Part shown: one piece after another, positions 1 to 8,657 of the stretch
How the letters are laid out: each line of letters begins with the position of its first letter
Position numbering within the stretch: the first letter of the stretch is position 1
Source of the DNA: Phaseolus vulgaris
Taxonomy: Eukaryota; Streptophyta; Magnoliopsida; Fabales; Fabaceae
Assembly (NCBI RefSeq): GCF_000499845.2
Contig: NC_023753.2
Span: forward strand, 11,416,181 to 11,480,180
Direction: 5' to 3'
Length of the DNA: 64,000 bases
Position numbers and translations under genes: made by a program
The notes under the pieces: model-generated
Told to the model about the DNA's origin: nothing
The model's database searches: none
Seen by the model: only the letters and a program-made list of their open reading frames with translations

Positions 1-730
1 GAATATGTTTGTTTGATCATATTTGTTTTTTAGATAAAAGTGTTTTTAGTCTTCATCACATAAAATATGTTAAAGTGAATTTAAATATTGTGTCTTAAAC
101 ATGTAACATTCACTTATGTATCTTAACATGATCTTTAGTCAGAAATAAGAAAATAGCACAGACAAATGATTTATTTGAGTTAGTCAAATGTGTCTCATAT
201 AACACATATCAAATGTCACAAATAAAAATTATGGACTAAGAATTATTAATCAAATAATTAATTTATAAAAAACATTGTTGAAATTATTCAAATCACAATT
301 TAACCGCCCCTTTGATTTTATTACTTTTTTAATATTATTGTATACAAAATTCTATCCATTTGTATAAAAAATATTTTTTTAGTTTTATATTGGTCCGCAA
401 ACTTAAAAGCTCTCGTGCTCCAACTCCATTGTTAATCAACCTCGCGTCTTTGCCCCTTCTCCATAAATTGGAATCCCTTGTGCTCTCACTCCTCCATTGC
501 CTCAAAGCCTTATTACCCTTTCTCCCCGTGCCCAATCTTGTCATTCATGTCCATCCATTCTCTTGCTCTTTCCTTTCTTTAATTTTTGTGCTCTCATTCT
601 TTAACTTTCCTTAGGAAATCCCTCACCCTAACGCTCTAAGTCACTCACTCACTACAACTCGTGCTTCGAATCGTACACACCAAATTCTGCTTCTAATTGT
701 TGCATAATCGCGTGCCTCAAAACTTGTTTT
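1..730. other. AT-rich sequence, no recognised gene
   Basis: The first 300 bases are AT-rich with no motif I recognise. From about 390 to 700 the + strand becomes pyrimidine-rich (CTC/CTT runs). An open frame at 360-614 (+) is low-complexity Leu/Ser/Phe-rich and looks like a by-product of that composition, and the opposite frame at 335-544 is its shadow. No RNA gene or promoter can be supported. Confidence 0.5.
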
Positions 731-915
731 TGCATTTAGTCTGTCCAATATCGCCACTCCTCAGCTCGCTGTGACCAACAAGCTTGGCATGACCAACTAG
801 CTCATTACTAACCATGCTTGTTGTCACCACTATACTCACAACCTAACTCCTTATAAAATAGCCAAAGTAGAACTTGTATCCTTCAATTAAAATAGTTCAT
901 ATACTAAGATTTACA
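731..915 (+). repeat. Dispersed repeat, copy 1 (pairs with 14758-14924)
   Basis: This stretch resembles 14758-14924 in the same orientation. Shared blocks include TCCAATATCGCCAC, CACAACCTAACTCCT and TAGCCAAAGTAG, and both end near AAAATAGTTCATAT. The copies differ by substitutions and short indels, so they are old. No coding frame is shared. The family is not recognised; it may be part of an LTR or of a non-autonomous element. Confidence 0.65.
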
Positions 916-919
916 TTGT

Positions 920-1000
920 GTGTGCTTTAGGTGATATCCTATTCACAAGGACTGATTTGCGGGATTCATTCTTGTTTGGATCAAGTGGTTTGCCATGAAA
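920..1000 (+). repeat. Possible fragment of the MITE family seen at 5692-6289
   Basis: The block from GTGATATCC through ATTCTTGTTTGGATC lines up loosely with the left part of the 5692 element (GTGATTATTG, GGATTGACGAG, ACTCTTGTTTGTATC). The match is visible but imperfect, and no terminal repeat or target duplication is seen here. It lies between dispersed-repeat copy 1 and the broken end of the gypsy element. Confidence 0.3.
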
Positions 1001-1109
1001 TACAGACGGGGAAAAACATGGAATGCAAATTTGGGACCCTTGCTTTGAGAAAGAAGAGGAAAGCCACGTGTGTTCAAGTGAAAATATCATAATGATAGAA
1101 GGTAGGGTT

Positions 1110-1872
1110 TTACCTTGATGGGTGAGGTGTCAGGTAGCAACGGGATATGGTGGTCATGTGGCCTATGTTGGGGTAGCCCGTGAGGTTTTTGAAAGATAGT
1201 GTGGTATTTCTGAAGGAGGGATTGAATGGGTGAGGGTAGATTGTCTAACGGAGATGAGGGGTGAGCAATGGTTGTGTTTGTGGATGAGCTTGGCTGGTTT
1301 TCCACCGATAAGAGGTGAAGGGATGCAATAGAGTTATTTGATAGATAGTGACAAAATTGGTGGTAAGTGGTAGCTGATGGGGTGGGTGAGGTGGAGGCTT
1401 GGAGGGTAATTTGTTGATTGTTGTGTGTGAAATCTATGTTGGGGATTGAGAAATCTGCTTGGATGGATCCTAGTGTACTTAACCAATCTATGCCAAGGAC
1501 AACATTCGCACCTTCAATGGGAAAAAGGTAAAAAGGGATAGTAAAGGTGGAGTGTTGGAGTGAGATATCCACTGATGGGCAAAGTCCTTGGCACTGGATG
1601 AAAGCCCCATTACCAACCATAACAGATAGTGGCGGGCTAGGAGATATGGCTAGGTGTAAATGGTGGGCGATACGTGGTTGAAGGATGTTGTGCGAACTGC
1701 CTGAATCAATAAGAACGGTGACTGGAAGGTTGTGGATTAAACCTATGAATTTGAGGGTTTTTGGGGAAATGGTCCCTGAGATGGCTTGTGGAGAGATGTG
1801 AAAATGGAGGGGAGTAGTGTATTCGGAGATGGGACGGAATGCTCGGTGGGTAAAAAACGAGATGTAGTACAC
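1110..1872 (-). pseudogene. Gypsy aspartic protease and start of RT linker
   Basis: The frame encodes a retropepsin-like domain with active-site motif LIDSGSSHN (Asp at about residue 56), a hydrophobic strand ending NVVLGIDWL (about residues 130-140) and a linker leading to the RT N-terminal block (HDHHIPLLPDTSPIKVKPY). In an intact element the protease cuts the Gag-Pol polyprotein. It overlaps the end of the gag frame in another frame (1743-1872), so a frameshift separates it from gag today. The frame ends after VKPYLLSL where RT should continue. Assignment to the gypsy protease family is firm; function is lost. Confidence 0.8.
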
Positions 1873-2815
1873 TTATGGCCATGAAAGAACTTTTCATCAC
1901 AATTGTAACATAAACCTAGGGCACGTCGTTCTTGCATTTGGGAAGATGAGAGACGTTTGATGGGTATTTGAGTTGATGGTGGGGTAAGGGTATTAGGTCT
2001 AGTGTTTGTGAATGAAGAATTAGTGGCAGTGTGGTATGGTGGTGGGGTAAAACGGTGTTGTTTAGGTTTGGAATCTCTCAGTTTGTCTTCAATAAACTTG
2101 GCTAGTCCTATGGCTTGGGCTATAGAGTAAGGATTTAATATAGTGAGCTCTCTGTGAATGTCAATACTCAAACCAGAAATGAAGCAATTAAGTATAGTCT
2201 CGGGAGTGAGACCCAACACACAGTTGCATAAACGTTCAAACCTGCCTTGGTATTTTGTGACTGTGGAGGTTTGCTGGAGTTTGAATAACTCAACTTGGTG
2301 ATTGATATATGTTGATGGGCCAAAACGGAGCTCCAATGCCATTGTGAATGAGTGCCAATCTGTGAGGAGGTTGTTGTTGTGCAGCCATTTAAACCAGGAG
2401 AGAGCATCTCCCTACATGTGGAATCCCACCATGGGCAAACGCTGGTCTAGGGGAATTTGATAAAATGAAAAATATTGATATGCCTAAAAGAGCCAGCCCA
2501 GAGGATTGGTACCTTCAAAAAAGGTAGGGTAAGTGCCAGTGAACGTAGAGAATGGGGTTGTTGCTGGTGGGAGTGAGAATGAGATGATAGAGGACTTGTT
2601 TGGTGGTGATGCGGAAGATTTGGATTTTCAGGGTGCGTGAGGAGGGTGACTTGATCCAGCAGTGATGTGACATGGGAGTGGAGGTTGTCATTCTTTGCCT
2701 CTAGGGTAGACTGTTTGCTAGAGGTGTCCTCCAATTGGTTTTGAATTATGGTGAGTTGAGCTTGGATGGTGTGGATAACCTCTTCCTTGTCCTTGGATGA
2801 TAGTTTGGGAGCCAT
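1743..2815 (-). pseudogene. Gypsy gag, frameshifted
   Basis: The start ATG at 2815 (MAPKLSSKDKEEV) opens an N-terminal region with coiled-coil-like heptads and a His/Ser/Gln-rich linker. Near 2525 a run of T/A shifts the frame; the capsid-like retrotransposon_gag region then continues (GTNPLGWLF, YQIPLDQRLPMV, LSWFKWL, MALELRFGPSTY) with TAG stops where Gln codons would be expected. The second clean frame (2342-1743) ends with the zinc knuckle CYNCDEKFFHGHKC at about residues 144-157. Gag would form the virus-like particle and bind RNA. This copy cannot make it. Confidence 0.8.
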
Positions 2816-2849
2816 AACAATGAAAGCACCAATGATAGACCTTTGCTAC

Positions 2850-3097
2850 TGCTATACTAAAACTAGGGTTATCACAACAAACTTCTGCCTTCATTCATAT
2901 TGCTTAGTCCTTATATACAGACTTAAGGGCCATGAACCTTACAATTCTTAAAATTAAAGCAACAGTTGAAACTCAAAAACAACATACTAAATAAAATGGC
3001 AGAACAAAAAGACATGGGCTTAACCCAATATAAAATCTTTCATCCAATTGGGTTGTTTTTTTTGGGCATTGTGCTTGTGTAATTACTCATTCTAACA
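2850..3097 (-). repeat. 5' LTR of the truncated gypsy element
   Basis: On the minus strand the sequence begins TGTTAGAATGAG at 3097 and ends ...TTTAGTATAGCA near 2850, directly before the gag leader. It holds a TATA-like TGTATATAAGG at about 2920-2909. The TG...CA ends, promoter box and position upstream of gag support an LTR of about 248 bp. No second copy is present in the window, so the exact borders are inferred. Confidence 0.6.
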
Positions 3098-4487
3098 CAA
3101 AATGTCCTTGCTTTATTTTTGTGCATTGTAGCTCCGCGTGCCTTTCTCTACTCATGGTGCAAAGATTCTCTTCCATGCATGCAATGATAATGGTGGTCCA
3201 GAGTTTGGTAGAGGTGGTTTTGTGTTGTTCAGTTCACATTCGTGGGTGACTATGGTGGTTGTTGAGGTCATGTCGTGGTTGTTAGTGGAGGAGCAACACC
3301 GTTGAAGTTGGGTTACAGATAGGTGAAAAGGTAAATTTTGATATGGAATAATCGTTTTTGGAGGAGAAGATAATGGATTATGACATTCTTTTATGAAGGA
3401 TAATCGATTACGGAAGATGAGTAATCGATTATGGGATTTTTTTTGTAAGGGGTAATTGATTATTAACAATTCACTACACGAGGCTAATCGAAGAAGTGGA
3501 TCTGTGATTACCCATGTTCGCGAAACCGTTGGCAGCTAACGACAACGATGACTTCCACAAATTATGCCTGGTGTTCTACTAGGATGAACTCAACACATTG
3601 AACGCCCCCATTACAAGAGTTCGTGATTCGAGGAGATGGGGAGAATGGTCATGTGGGTGACAATGAGAGTGATTGTGGCAATGTGCGCAATTGCAACATT
3701 GATGGTGGGGAAGAATGAAAAGCCAAAGGAAGTGGAAGAAAGTGGTGAATTGGTACGATTTATGTACTAATACTACGTGTATAAAAGTTTATAAACAGAT
3801 AAATGAATTATATATTTATTGTTTTTATGATAAATAACTTATAAAAAGTAACAAATTTAAATTATATTTAATAATATTTTTATATTTAGTTTTACATTTA
3901 ATTTTTAAAGTGGTAATTATTTATATAAAAAAAAATATAAAAACCTTAATAGTAATTATTCTTTTATTTTGTTTTGAATAGATTGTTTCTTGTTATTTTT
4001 ATTAAACTAAAATGTAAACTGGAAAAGTAGTAAATAGAATTACTTTTTGTATTAACGAATCAAATTTGTAATTATTATTTTCATTACTCATTTTTATTTC
4101 AAATTTATAAATGATTGCTTTAATTTTTCTAATTATTTTTTAAAGTGATTTCATGTAAAAAATTGTTACTGAAAATTTAAGTATATTAATCCGTAATCTT
4201 TTAACACTTAACATTAACCCTAATCTTAATCCTAACTCTAACCTTATAAAAAGTACACCATGTTTTATTTTCAATTAATTTTAATGATAAGGATAAAATT
4301 GTAATCTCACTTTTTTTATCGATTACAAAAATTATTTATCAATCATACCTATCATGTAACACACAAACTTAACTCTATTTTCATTTTTCTTCACTTTTCA
4401 CTATTTTCCCCTTAATTCAAACAATCTCATTTTCTACTTATTTCTCCCTTAAAGTCATCTTTTTCTTCTTTCTCAAAATTCATCTTC
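3098..4487. other. No recognised gene; GC-richer patch then AT-rich sequence
   Basis: From 3130 to 3760 the sequence is less AT-rich and includes a minus-strand open frame (3152-3469) that matches no family I know and crosses the ATCGATTA motif cluster. From 3780 to 4480 it is very AT-rich. Short CCTAAC-like runs near 4211-4245 are degenerate and do not form a telomeric array. Confidence 0.5.
3341..3465. repeat. Cluster of TAATCGATTA-type palindromic motifs
   Basis: Five imperfect copies of a TAATCGATTA core occur about every 20-30 bp (near 3344, 3370, 3399, 3421 and 3452). Two are exact (TAATCGATTA) and the others differ by one or a few bases. The core is self-complementary. Motif clusters of this style are common inside legume LTRs, so this may be a decayed LTR interior. 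Confidence 0.5.
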
Positions 4488-4658
4488 AAATCCAAACAAA
4501 TCATTAGCTTTTCTCAAATGTGTTTATAGTTTAAAATATCTTTGGTTTCTAACTTTGGTATCTCCACACATTGCTTGGCAATTGTTCATTCTTTTTATGT
4601 ATGTTGACATTGCCTTTGTTTCTAGTCTTTTAGTTTTTCGATCTAATCAATACAATAT
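4488..4658 (+). repeat. Flanking direct repeat A (left copy)
   Basis: From AAATCCAAACAAATCATTAG to CGATCTAATCAATACAATAT this sequence is repeated after the LTR at 5549-5691 and, beyond the inserted MITE, at 6290-6320. Shared blocks include TTTCTAACTTTGGTATCTCC and ACACATTGCTTG. The left copy is uninterrupted and serves as the empty site showing where the MITE entered the right copy. Confidence 0.75.
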
Positions 4659-5548
4659 TGTTAGAATATATGACTTGAAACAAGGGGAGTGAATTGTTTT
4701 CACAAATACTATGTTAGATTGAAAACTTTTAATTAAATTAACCAATTGATTAACATGTTCAACTGGTTATTAAAAGATCAAGAGTTATGTAATCAAAATT
4801 TAAACCTCTTGTTTTTTATAAATCAATTGATTGTGTTATGCGCACAACACGAGTAATAAAATATATCACAGATTATTAGAATAAGGAAGACAGAATTCAC
4901 ACAAAGGAATTATATTGGTCCACTCCTAACCAAAAGTTACATCTAGTTCTCAGCACAGAACTCAGAATTCACTAATGTAATCAAAACCAAATTACAAAAC
5001 AACCAAGACTATTGATCTTGAACCCTTCAAGAACACAATACTCTCAACAAAAACACAAATTTCATAAATACTATCTGAAACTATTTACAACACAATACAA
5101 TATAAAAGAATGAATTTATAATACATTTGGGCTTTACACAATGAAGAACCGTAGAAAAGAATAACCCAAAATCTTATTTCACACAGTAGCAATGATCCAA
5201 GGTATAAGTGATTCTACAAGCTCTTTGATTTTTTTTCTCTTGAAAAATGTATTATTTAATCTCTCGATCTCTTTAAAGCATTTAAAAAACGGTTTGAAAA
5301 TCATAACATTATGTTAAAAATTACTTAATTAATTTTTAAAACAAATGTTTGATTTCATTTTTTGTTAAAATCACAACATAAAAAAACCAATTCATTTATC
5401 GAAATAACTTATTGATTTTACTTAATAGAAAAGACAAAAGAAAACAAATCATTTTTAAAAGAGATTTCAAATCATATGAACTAACTAGATACAAAATTAT
5501 AACTCAAAATCTACTTGATGGAAATCATCAAAGTCACCTTGTTCAACA
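4659..5548 (+). mobile_element. Solo LTR or LTR remnant (TGTTAGAATATATG family), copy 1
   Basis: It begins TGTTAGAATATATGACTTG and ends near CACCTTGTTCAACA. The interior shares with the LTR at 59408-60485 the phrases TTGGTCCACTC/TTCACTC, AAGTTACATCTAGTTC/GAGCTACATCCAGTCC, AACCAAATTACAAAA and TTGATCTTGAAC. It also carries CAATTGATT-type motifs like the family's AACAACCGATTG pairs. No internal retrotransposon domain follows, so it is LTR only. The bases flanking it are AATAT and AATCT, a possible decayed 5-bp target duplication, but the right flank restarts repeat A, so the locus has been rearranged. Confidence 0.7.
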
Positions 5549-5691
5549 AATCTAAACAAATTATTAGCTTTCCTCAATTGAGTTTATAGTTCAAAATACC
5601 TCTAGTTTCTAACTTTGGTATCTCCACACATTGCTTGACAATTGTTCCTTCTTTTGATGTATGTTGACATTGTCCTTTTACTAGTCTTTTA
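5549..5691 (+). repeat. Flanking direct repeat A (right copy, first part)
   Basis: This copy of the 4488-4658 sequence is colinear as far as CTAGTCTTTTA, where the MITE at 5692-6289 interrupts it. The remainder (TTTCTCGATTTAATGCATACAATAT) resumes at 6293. The two copies have diverged by scattered substitutions. Confidence 0.75.
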
Positions 5692-6289
5692 GGCTTCGTT
5701 TGTTTTCGGGTGATTATTGTTCACCCGGACGGATTGACGAGAATTACTCTTGTTTGTATCTAGCAATTTGAGAAGAAAAGGAAGTGTAGAAAATTGAAAT
5801 TTTTTAAAAAACCTTCTTCGCTCTTTAGCTCAAAATTGCGAACAAACGCACGAGAAACCCAACTTTATATTACAAATTACGTAATTACCCTTTAATTTGT
5901 TAAAATAATTAAATAATAATAATTTTATTTGAATCAAATATTTAATAATATCATTAATAAAAATAATTAAAAAAATAAAAAAAAAATATTTTTTTACATA
6001 GAAAATAAATTTATATAATAATAATAATATTAATTATAAAAAAGATAGAAATAAATAAATTAGTTTTGTTTTATTATTATTATTCAAATATTTTTAAAGA
6101 TTTGGATAAATTTGTAAATTTATATTTTATACCTTTTAAAAAAATTAATTTATTTTTCACAACTATCACATCACTCACAAAATCCATTCTAATATACTCA
6201 AATCCAAACAACTTTATTTTCTTCATACTTTCTTCTCAAATCACTTAAAATCTACTTCCTCAAATCATCTCCTGAGTCCAAACACACCA
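5692..6289. mobile_element. PIF/Harbinger (Tourist)-like MITE with TTA target duplication
   Basis: The 598-bp element starts GGCTTCGTTTGTTTTCGGG and ends ...GAGTCCAAACACACCA; the reverse complement of the end (TGGTGTGTTTGGACTCAGG) is an imperfect terminal inverted repeat of the start. Both sides then run into TTTGAGAAGAAA in inverted orientation. It is flanked by TTA on each side (5689-5691 and 6290-6292), and comparison with the uninterrupted copy at 4488-4658 shows the site had a single TTA. A 3-bp TWA duplication and a GG start are typical of PIF/Harbinger MITEs. There is no coding capacity. Confidence 0.65.
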
Positions 6290-6325
6290 TTAATTTCTCG
6301 ATTTAATGCATACAATATATGTATG

Positions 6326-7700
6326 AAATTTTTGTAAAAGGTTAAAATAAAATAAAAATTGCATAACAGGTTAAATAATTTCTTTTTTGTTAATAGCATG
6401 CTCATTACTACTAGAATCATGTACAACCAATAGTCTTTTTTTCTTTTTTAATTTACATGCTTCTTTAATAGCTTCAAAGACACCATGTATTAAGCGTTGA
6501 TTTAGTTACTCGCTTGACCTACCTAAGTTGTTTAGTCACCAAGCTTGCATTCACTTTTGAACCCAAAAAATACTACAAGCAAGGCATAAGAATGGTTTTG
6601 GAATTCCGGTTCTATTGATTAGGCGAATATGAGAACTCCTTTAACTCAACTTATAAACTTGTAGGAGCTTATTTCAAACCAAGTAAACAATTAATATCAA
6701 ATAACATATTAATTCAATATTTTAATAACATAATTAAGTAAAATAAGTCTAAAATATTAAATTAATAAGTTAATGCAAATATTATAATACAATTAAGATA
6801 AGATATAATTGGATTGTTCTCACTTTGAGTTTGATTCTTTCCCATGCATACCTTTAATTTCTGCCTAATTTCCATTTATAATTACAAAATTAAAAAAAAC
6901 ATATTATATAATTATTAAATTTTCTATAATTAAAAAACATAATTGAAAAATACCAGGCGAAGAGAAGAGCAGTTAAAATTAACAAAAAGACGATTTACAT
7001 AACCGCCAGTAGAGAGAATCAGAACACCACGGAGCAGATCAGAACCTCGAGCCGGAGAGAACCGCGACCAGAGAGCACGACGCACTACTACGCAGTGAAA
7101 CGGCGATGAGTTTGGCGTGACCGGAGAAGAGAACGGCACGGCGCGGCGAATAGAGGCCGGAACAGCGAACCCTAATTCGCGAGGTGGGGGAGAAGGATGA
7201 ACCTAATCGCGGTGAGTTTTTTTATTTCCACACAAGAATCGACGATCAATGGCGTCGTTTTGGGTTGAAAAGAAAACGCCTCTGGACTCGCCAACTCGAT
7301 TGCAAGCTCGCGAGTTTGGCCGAGCTCACCGAGTTCACAGCGAGCCTACCTTCCTGCTCATGATGTTGTGTTAGGTTACTGATCTTAGGCCAAATACTGT
7401 GTTAGGTTAATGATCATGATGTTGTTCTTGCTGATGATGATCCAGTTAATTACTTAAATCAGTGGTTTAATTTCCGTTTTTATATTGTTGATGAGATGTT
7501 GATATGACGATCAAGCACCTTAATGGGAGAGAATAATATATCCAAAAAAGGGAATTTATTTTGCTTTCTAAGCTTGTAATGATTTTATTCTGAATTAGTT
7601 AGTGATAGTTGTTGTTATTTATGTATGGTTATCTTTGGTGTGATCTTTTGGTTCTGTTTGTTTGAGTAGTGCGAACACTGAACAGTGGACTTGGCATGCA
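6326..7700. other. AT-rich sequence, then a GC-rich island (about 6950-7370)
   Basis: 6326-6940 is AT-rich with no feature. About 6950-7370 is markedly GC-rich, includes AACCCTAA near 7170 (a box common in plant 5' leaders) and ends in a splice-donor-like GCG/GTGAGT at 7211. It could be the promoter and non-coding first exon of ALG13, or sequence carried in with the CCT fragment downstream. The minus frame at 6930-7139 is Arg/Ser-rich and unrecognised. I cannot choose between these readings from sequence alone. Confidence 0.35.
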
Positions 7701-7705
7701 GTTGT

Positions 7706-7813
7706 TGCTTGATTATAAAAGAAATTAGTAGGAGCAGTCCTTATAGCCCAGAGGAAGAGAAGGTGAGAACTGAGAGATACAAGAGCAAGAGGAACTTCGG
7801 CAAGAAAATTAAG
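7706..7813 (+). pseudogene. Fragment of a CCT-domain gene (N-terminal half of the CCT motif)
   Basis: One frame reads LIIKEISRSS, then YSPEEEKVRTERYKSKRN, then FGKKIK, followed by GGTTAGT, which looks like a splice donor. This matches the region just before and within the CCT motif of plant CCT-family transcription regulators, where the family pattern is roughly YSPEE+..+IERYRSKRNxRNFxKKIKYACRK. Two residues are missing between KRN and F, and the second half of the motif (YACRK and on) is not found downstream. Intact CCT domains mediate nuclear localisation and NF-Y-type DNA complex formation. This is an orphan exon fragment, perhaps captured by a transposon. Alternative: chance similarity, which I think unlikely. 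Confidence 0.5.
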
Positions 7814-7829
7814 GGTTAGTCTTTTTTAA

Positions 7830-8640
7830 TTAATATACAGTTTTGATAGTAACTGGCAAAACTTTCTGGTATTTGCTTTTCTACTAAAATTTATTTGAGC
7901 CAATTATACTTTAAAAGACTAAAAATTAGAAATATACAACCCACATATTATTTACATGTGGAATATTCACTTTATGTCATGCATGTGTTATCTACTACAA
8001 CAACACTTTTTCTAACCTTATCACATTATATCTCTGCACCTTGATGAGATTCTGTCATAGAAATTGGTACATAAGTAATGTTTTGTGTAATTGTTTTCCA
8101 GTACATATCTGTAGTTCAAATGGTTGTTTTTACATTATTTCAAGTATGACCTCCTAGGTCTTGACTTCTAGTATTTCCAGCATTTCACAAATTCTTTCAT
8201 TGAGATTTACCTCTTGACTTCCACAAATCCTTTTCCTTTTGATTTAAAAAAAAATTAATGTCAATATAAAATTAACTTCAATATAAACTATTAAATTAGT
8301 GAATAATAAGAATTTTAAGAAAACTGGAGCATTATTAATACTAATAATTAATATTAGTAATTTAAATATATTTCAATATAAAATATTAAATTCAACAAGA
8401 CCTAAGCCCAGTTTTCCCAAGCCACTGGACTGCTCAACCTAGAAGAAAGGCAAATCTATTTCTTTTTTCCAACTCCAATGTCATGCACAATGACCAGAAG
8501 GGTAGTTTCTCAGCTTTTACATGATAGTTTTTGTTCATTGGCATGTTCTATTTAATGATGTAATCAATTCTCTTGAAGGCTAGCTGTTGCTTCTGATGTC
8601 AATACACCGGAGGGAGGACTATAATTGAACTGAATTGAAA
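7830..8640. other. Upstream region of ALG13
   Basis: No coding frame is supported. The sequence is AT-rich and presumably contains the ALG13 5' leader and possibly a leader intron. An AG at about 8578 after a T-rich stretch could be an acceptor, but this is speculative. No clear TATA box can be assigned. Confidence 0.3.
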
Positions 8641-8657
8641 CGAGTGGGTGTAGCTAA

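Larger units (their letters stand above)
1105..3097 (-). mobile_element. Truncated Ty3/gypsy (chromovirus-like) element: 5' LTR, gag, protease, start of RT
   Basis: Read on the minus strand the order is 5' LTR (about 3097-2850), a short leader containing ATTGGTGCTTTCATTG as in many plant gypsy elements, gag (2815-1743), aspartic protease (from about 1872) and the first residues of the RT linker. The sequence stops at VKPY near 1110, just where the conserved RT domain should begin, so RT, RNase H, integrase and the 3' LTR are missing. Gag carries a frameshift near 2525 and in-frame stops. The knuckle CYNCDEKFFHGHKC resembles plant chromovirus gag. This is a dead 5' fragment. Confidence 0.85.

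Noticed and set aside
360..614. Open frame of 84 residues (+) and its antisense shadow at 335-544
   Set aside because: Low-complexity Leu/Phe/Ser sequence from a pyrimidine-rich tract; no domain, and both strands are open.
4205..4246. CCCTAA-like telomeric repeat
   Set aside because: Only loose variants (CCTAATC, CCTAACTC) and no tandem array of the plant telomere heptamer.
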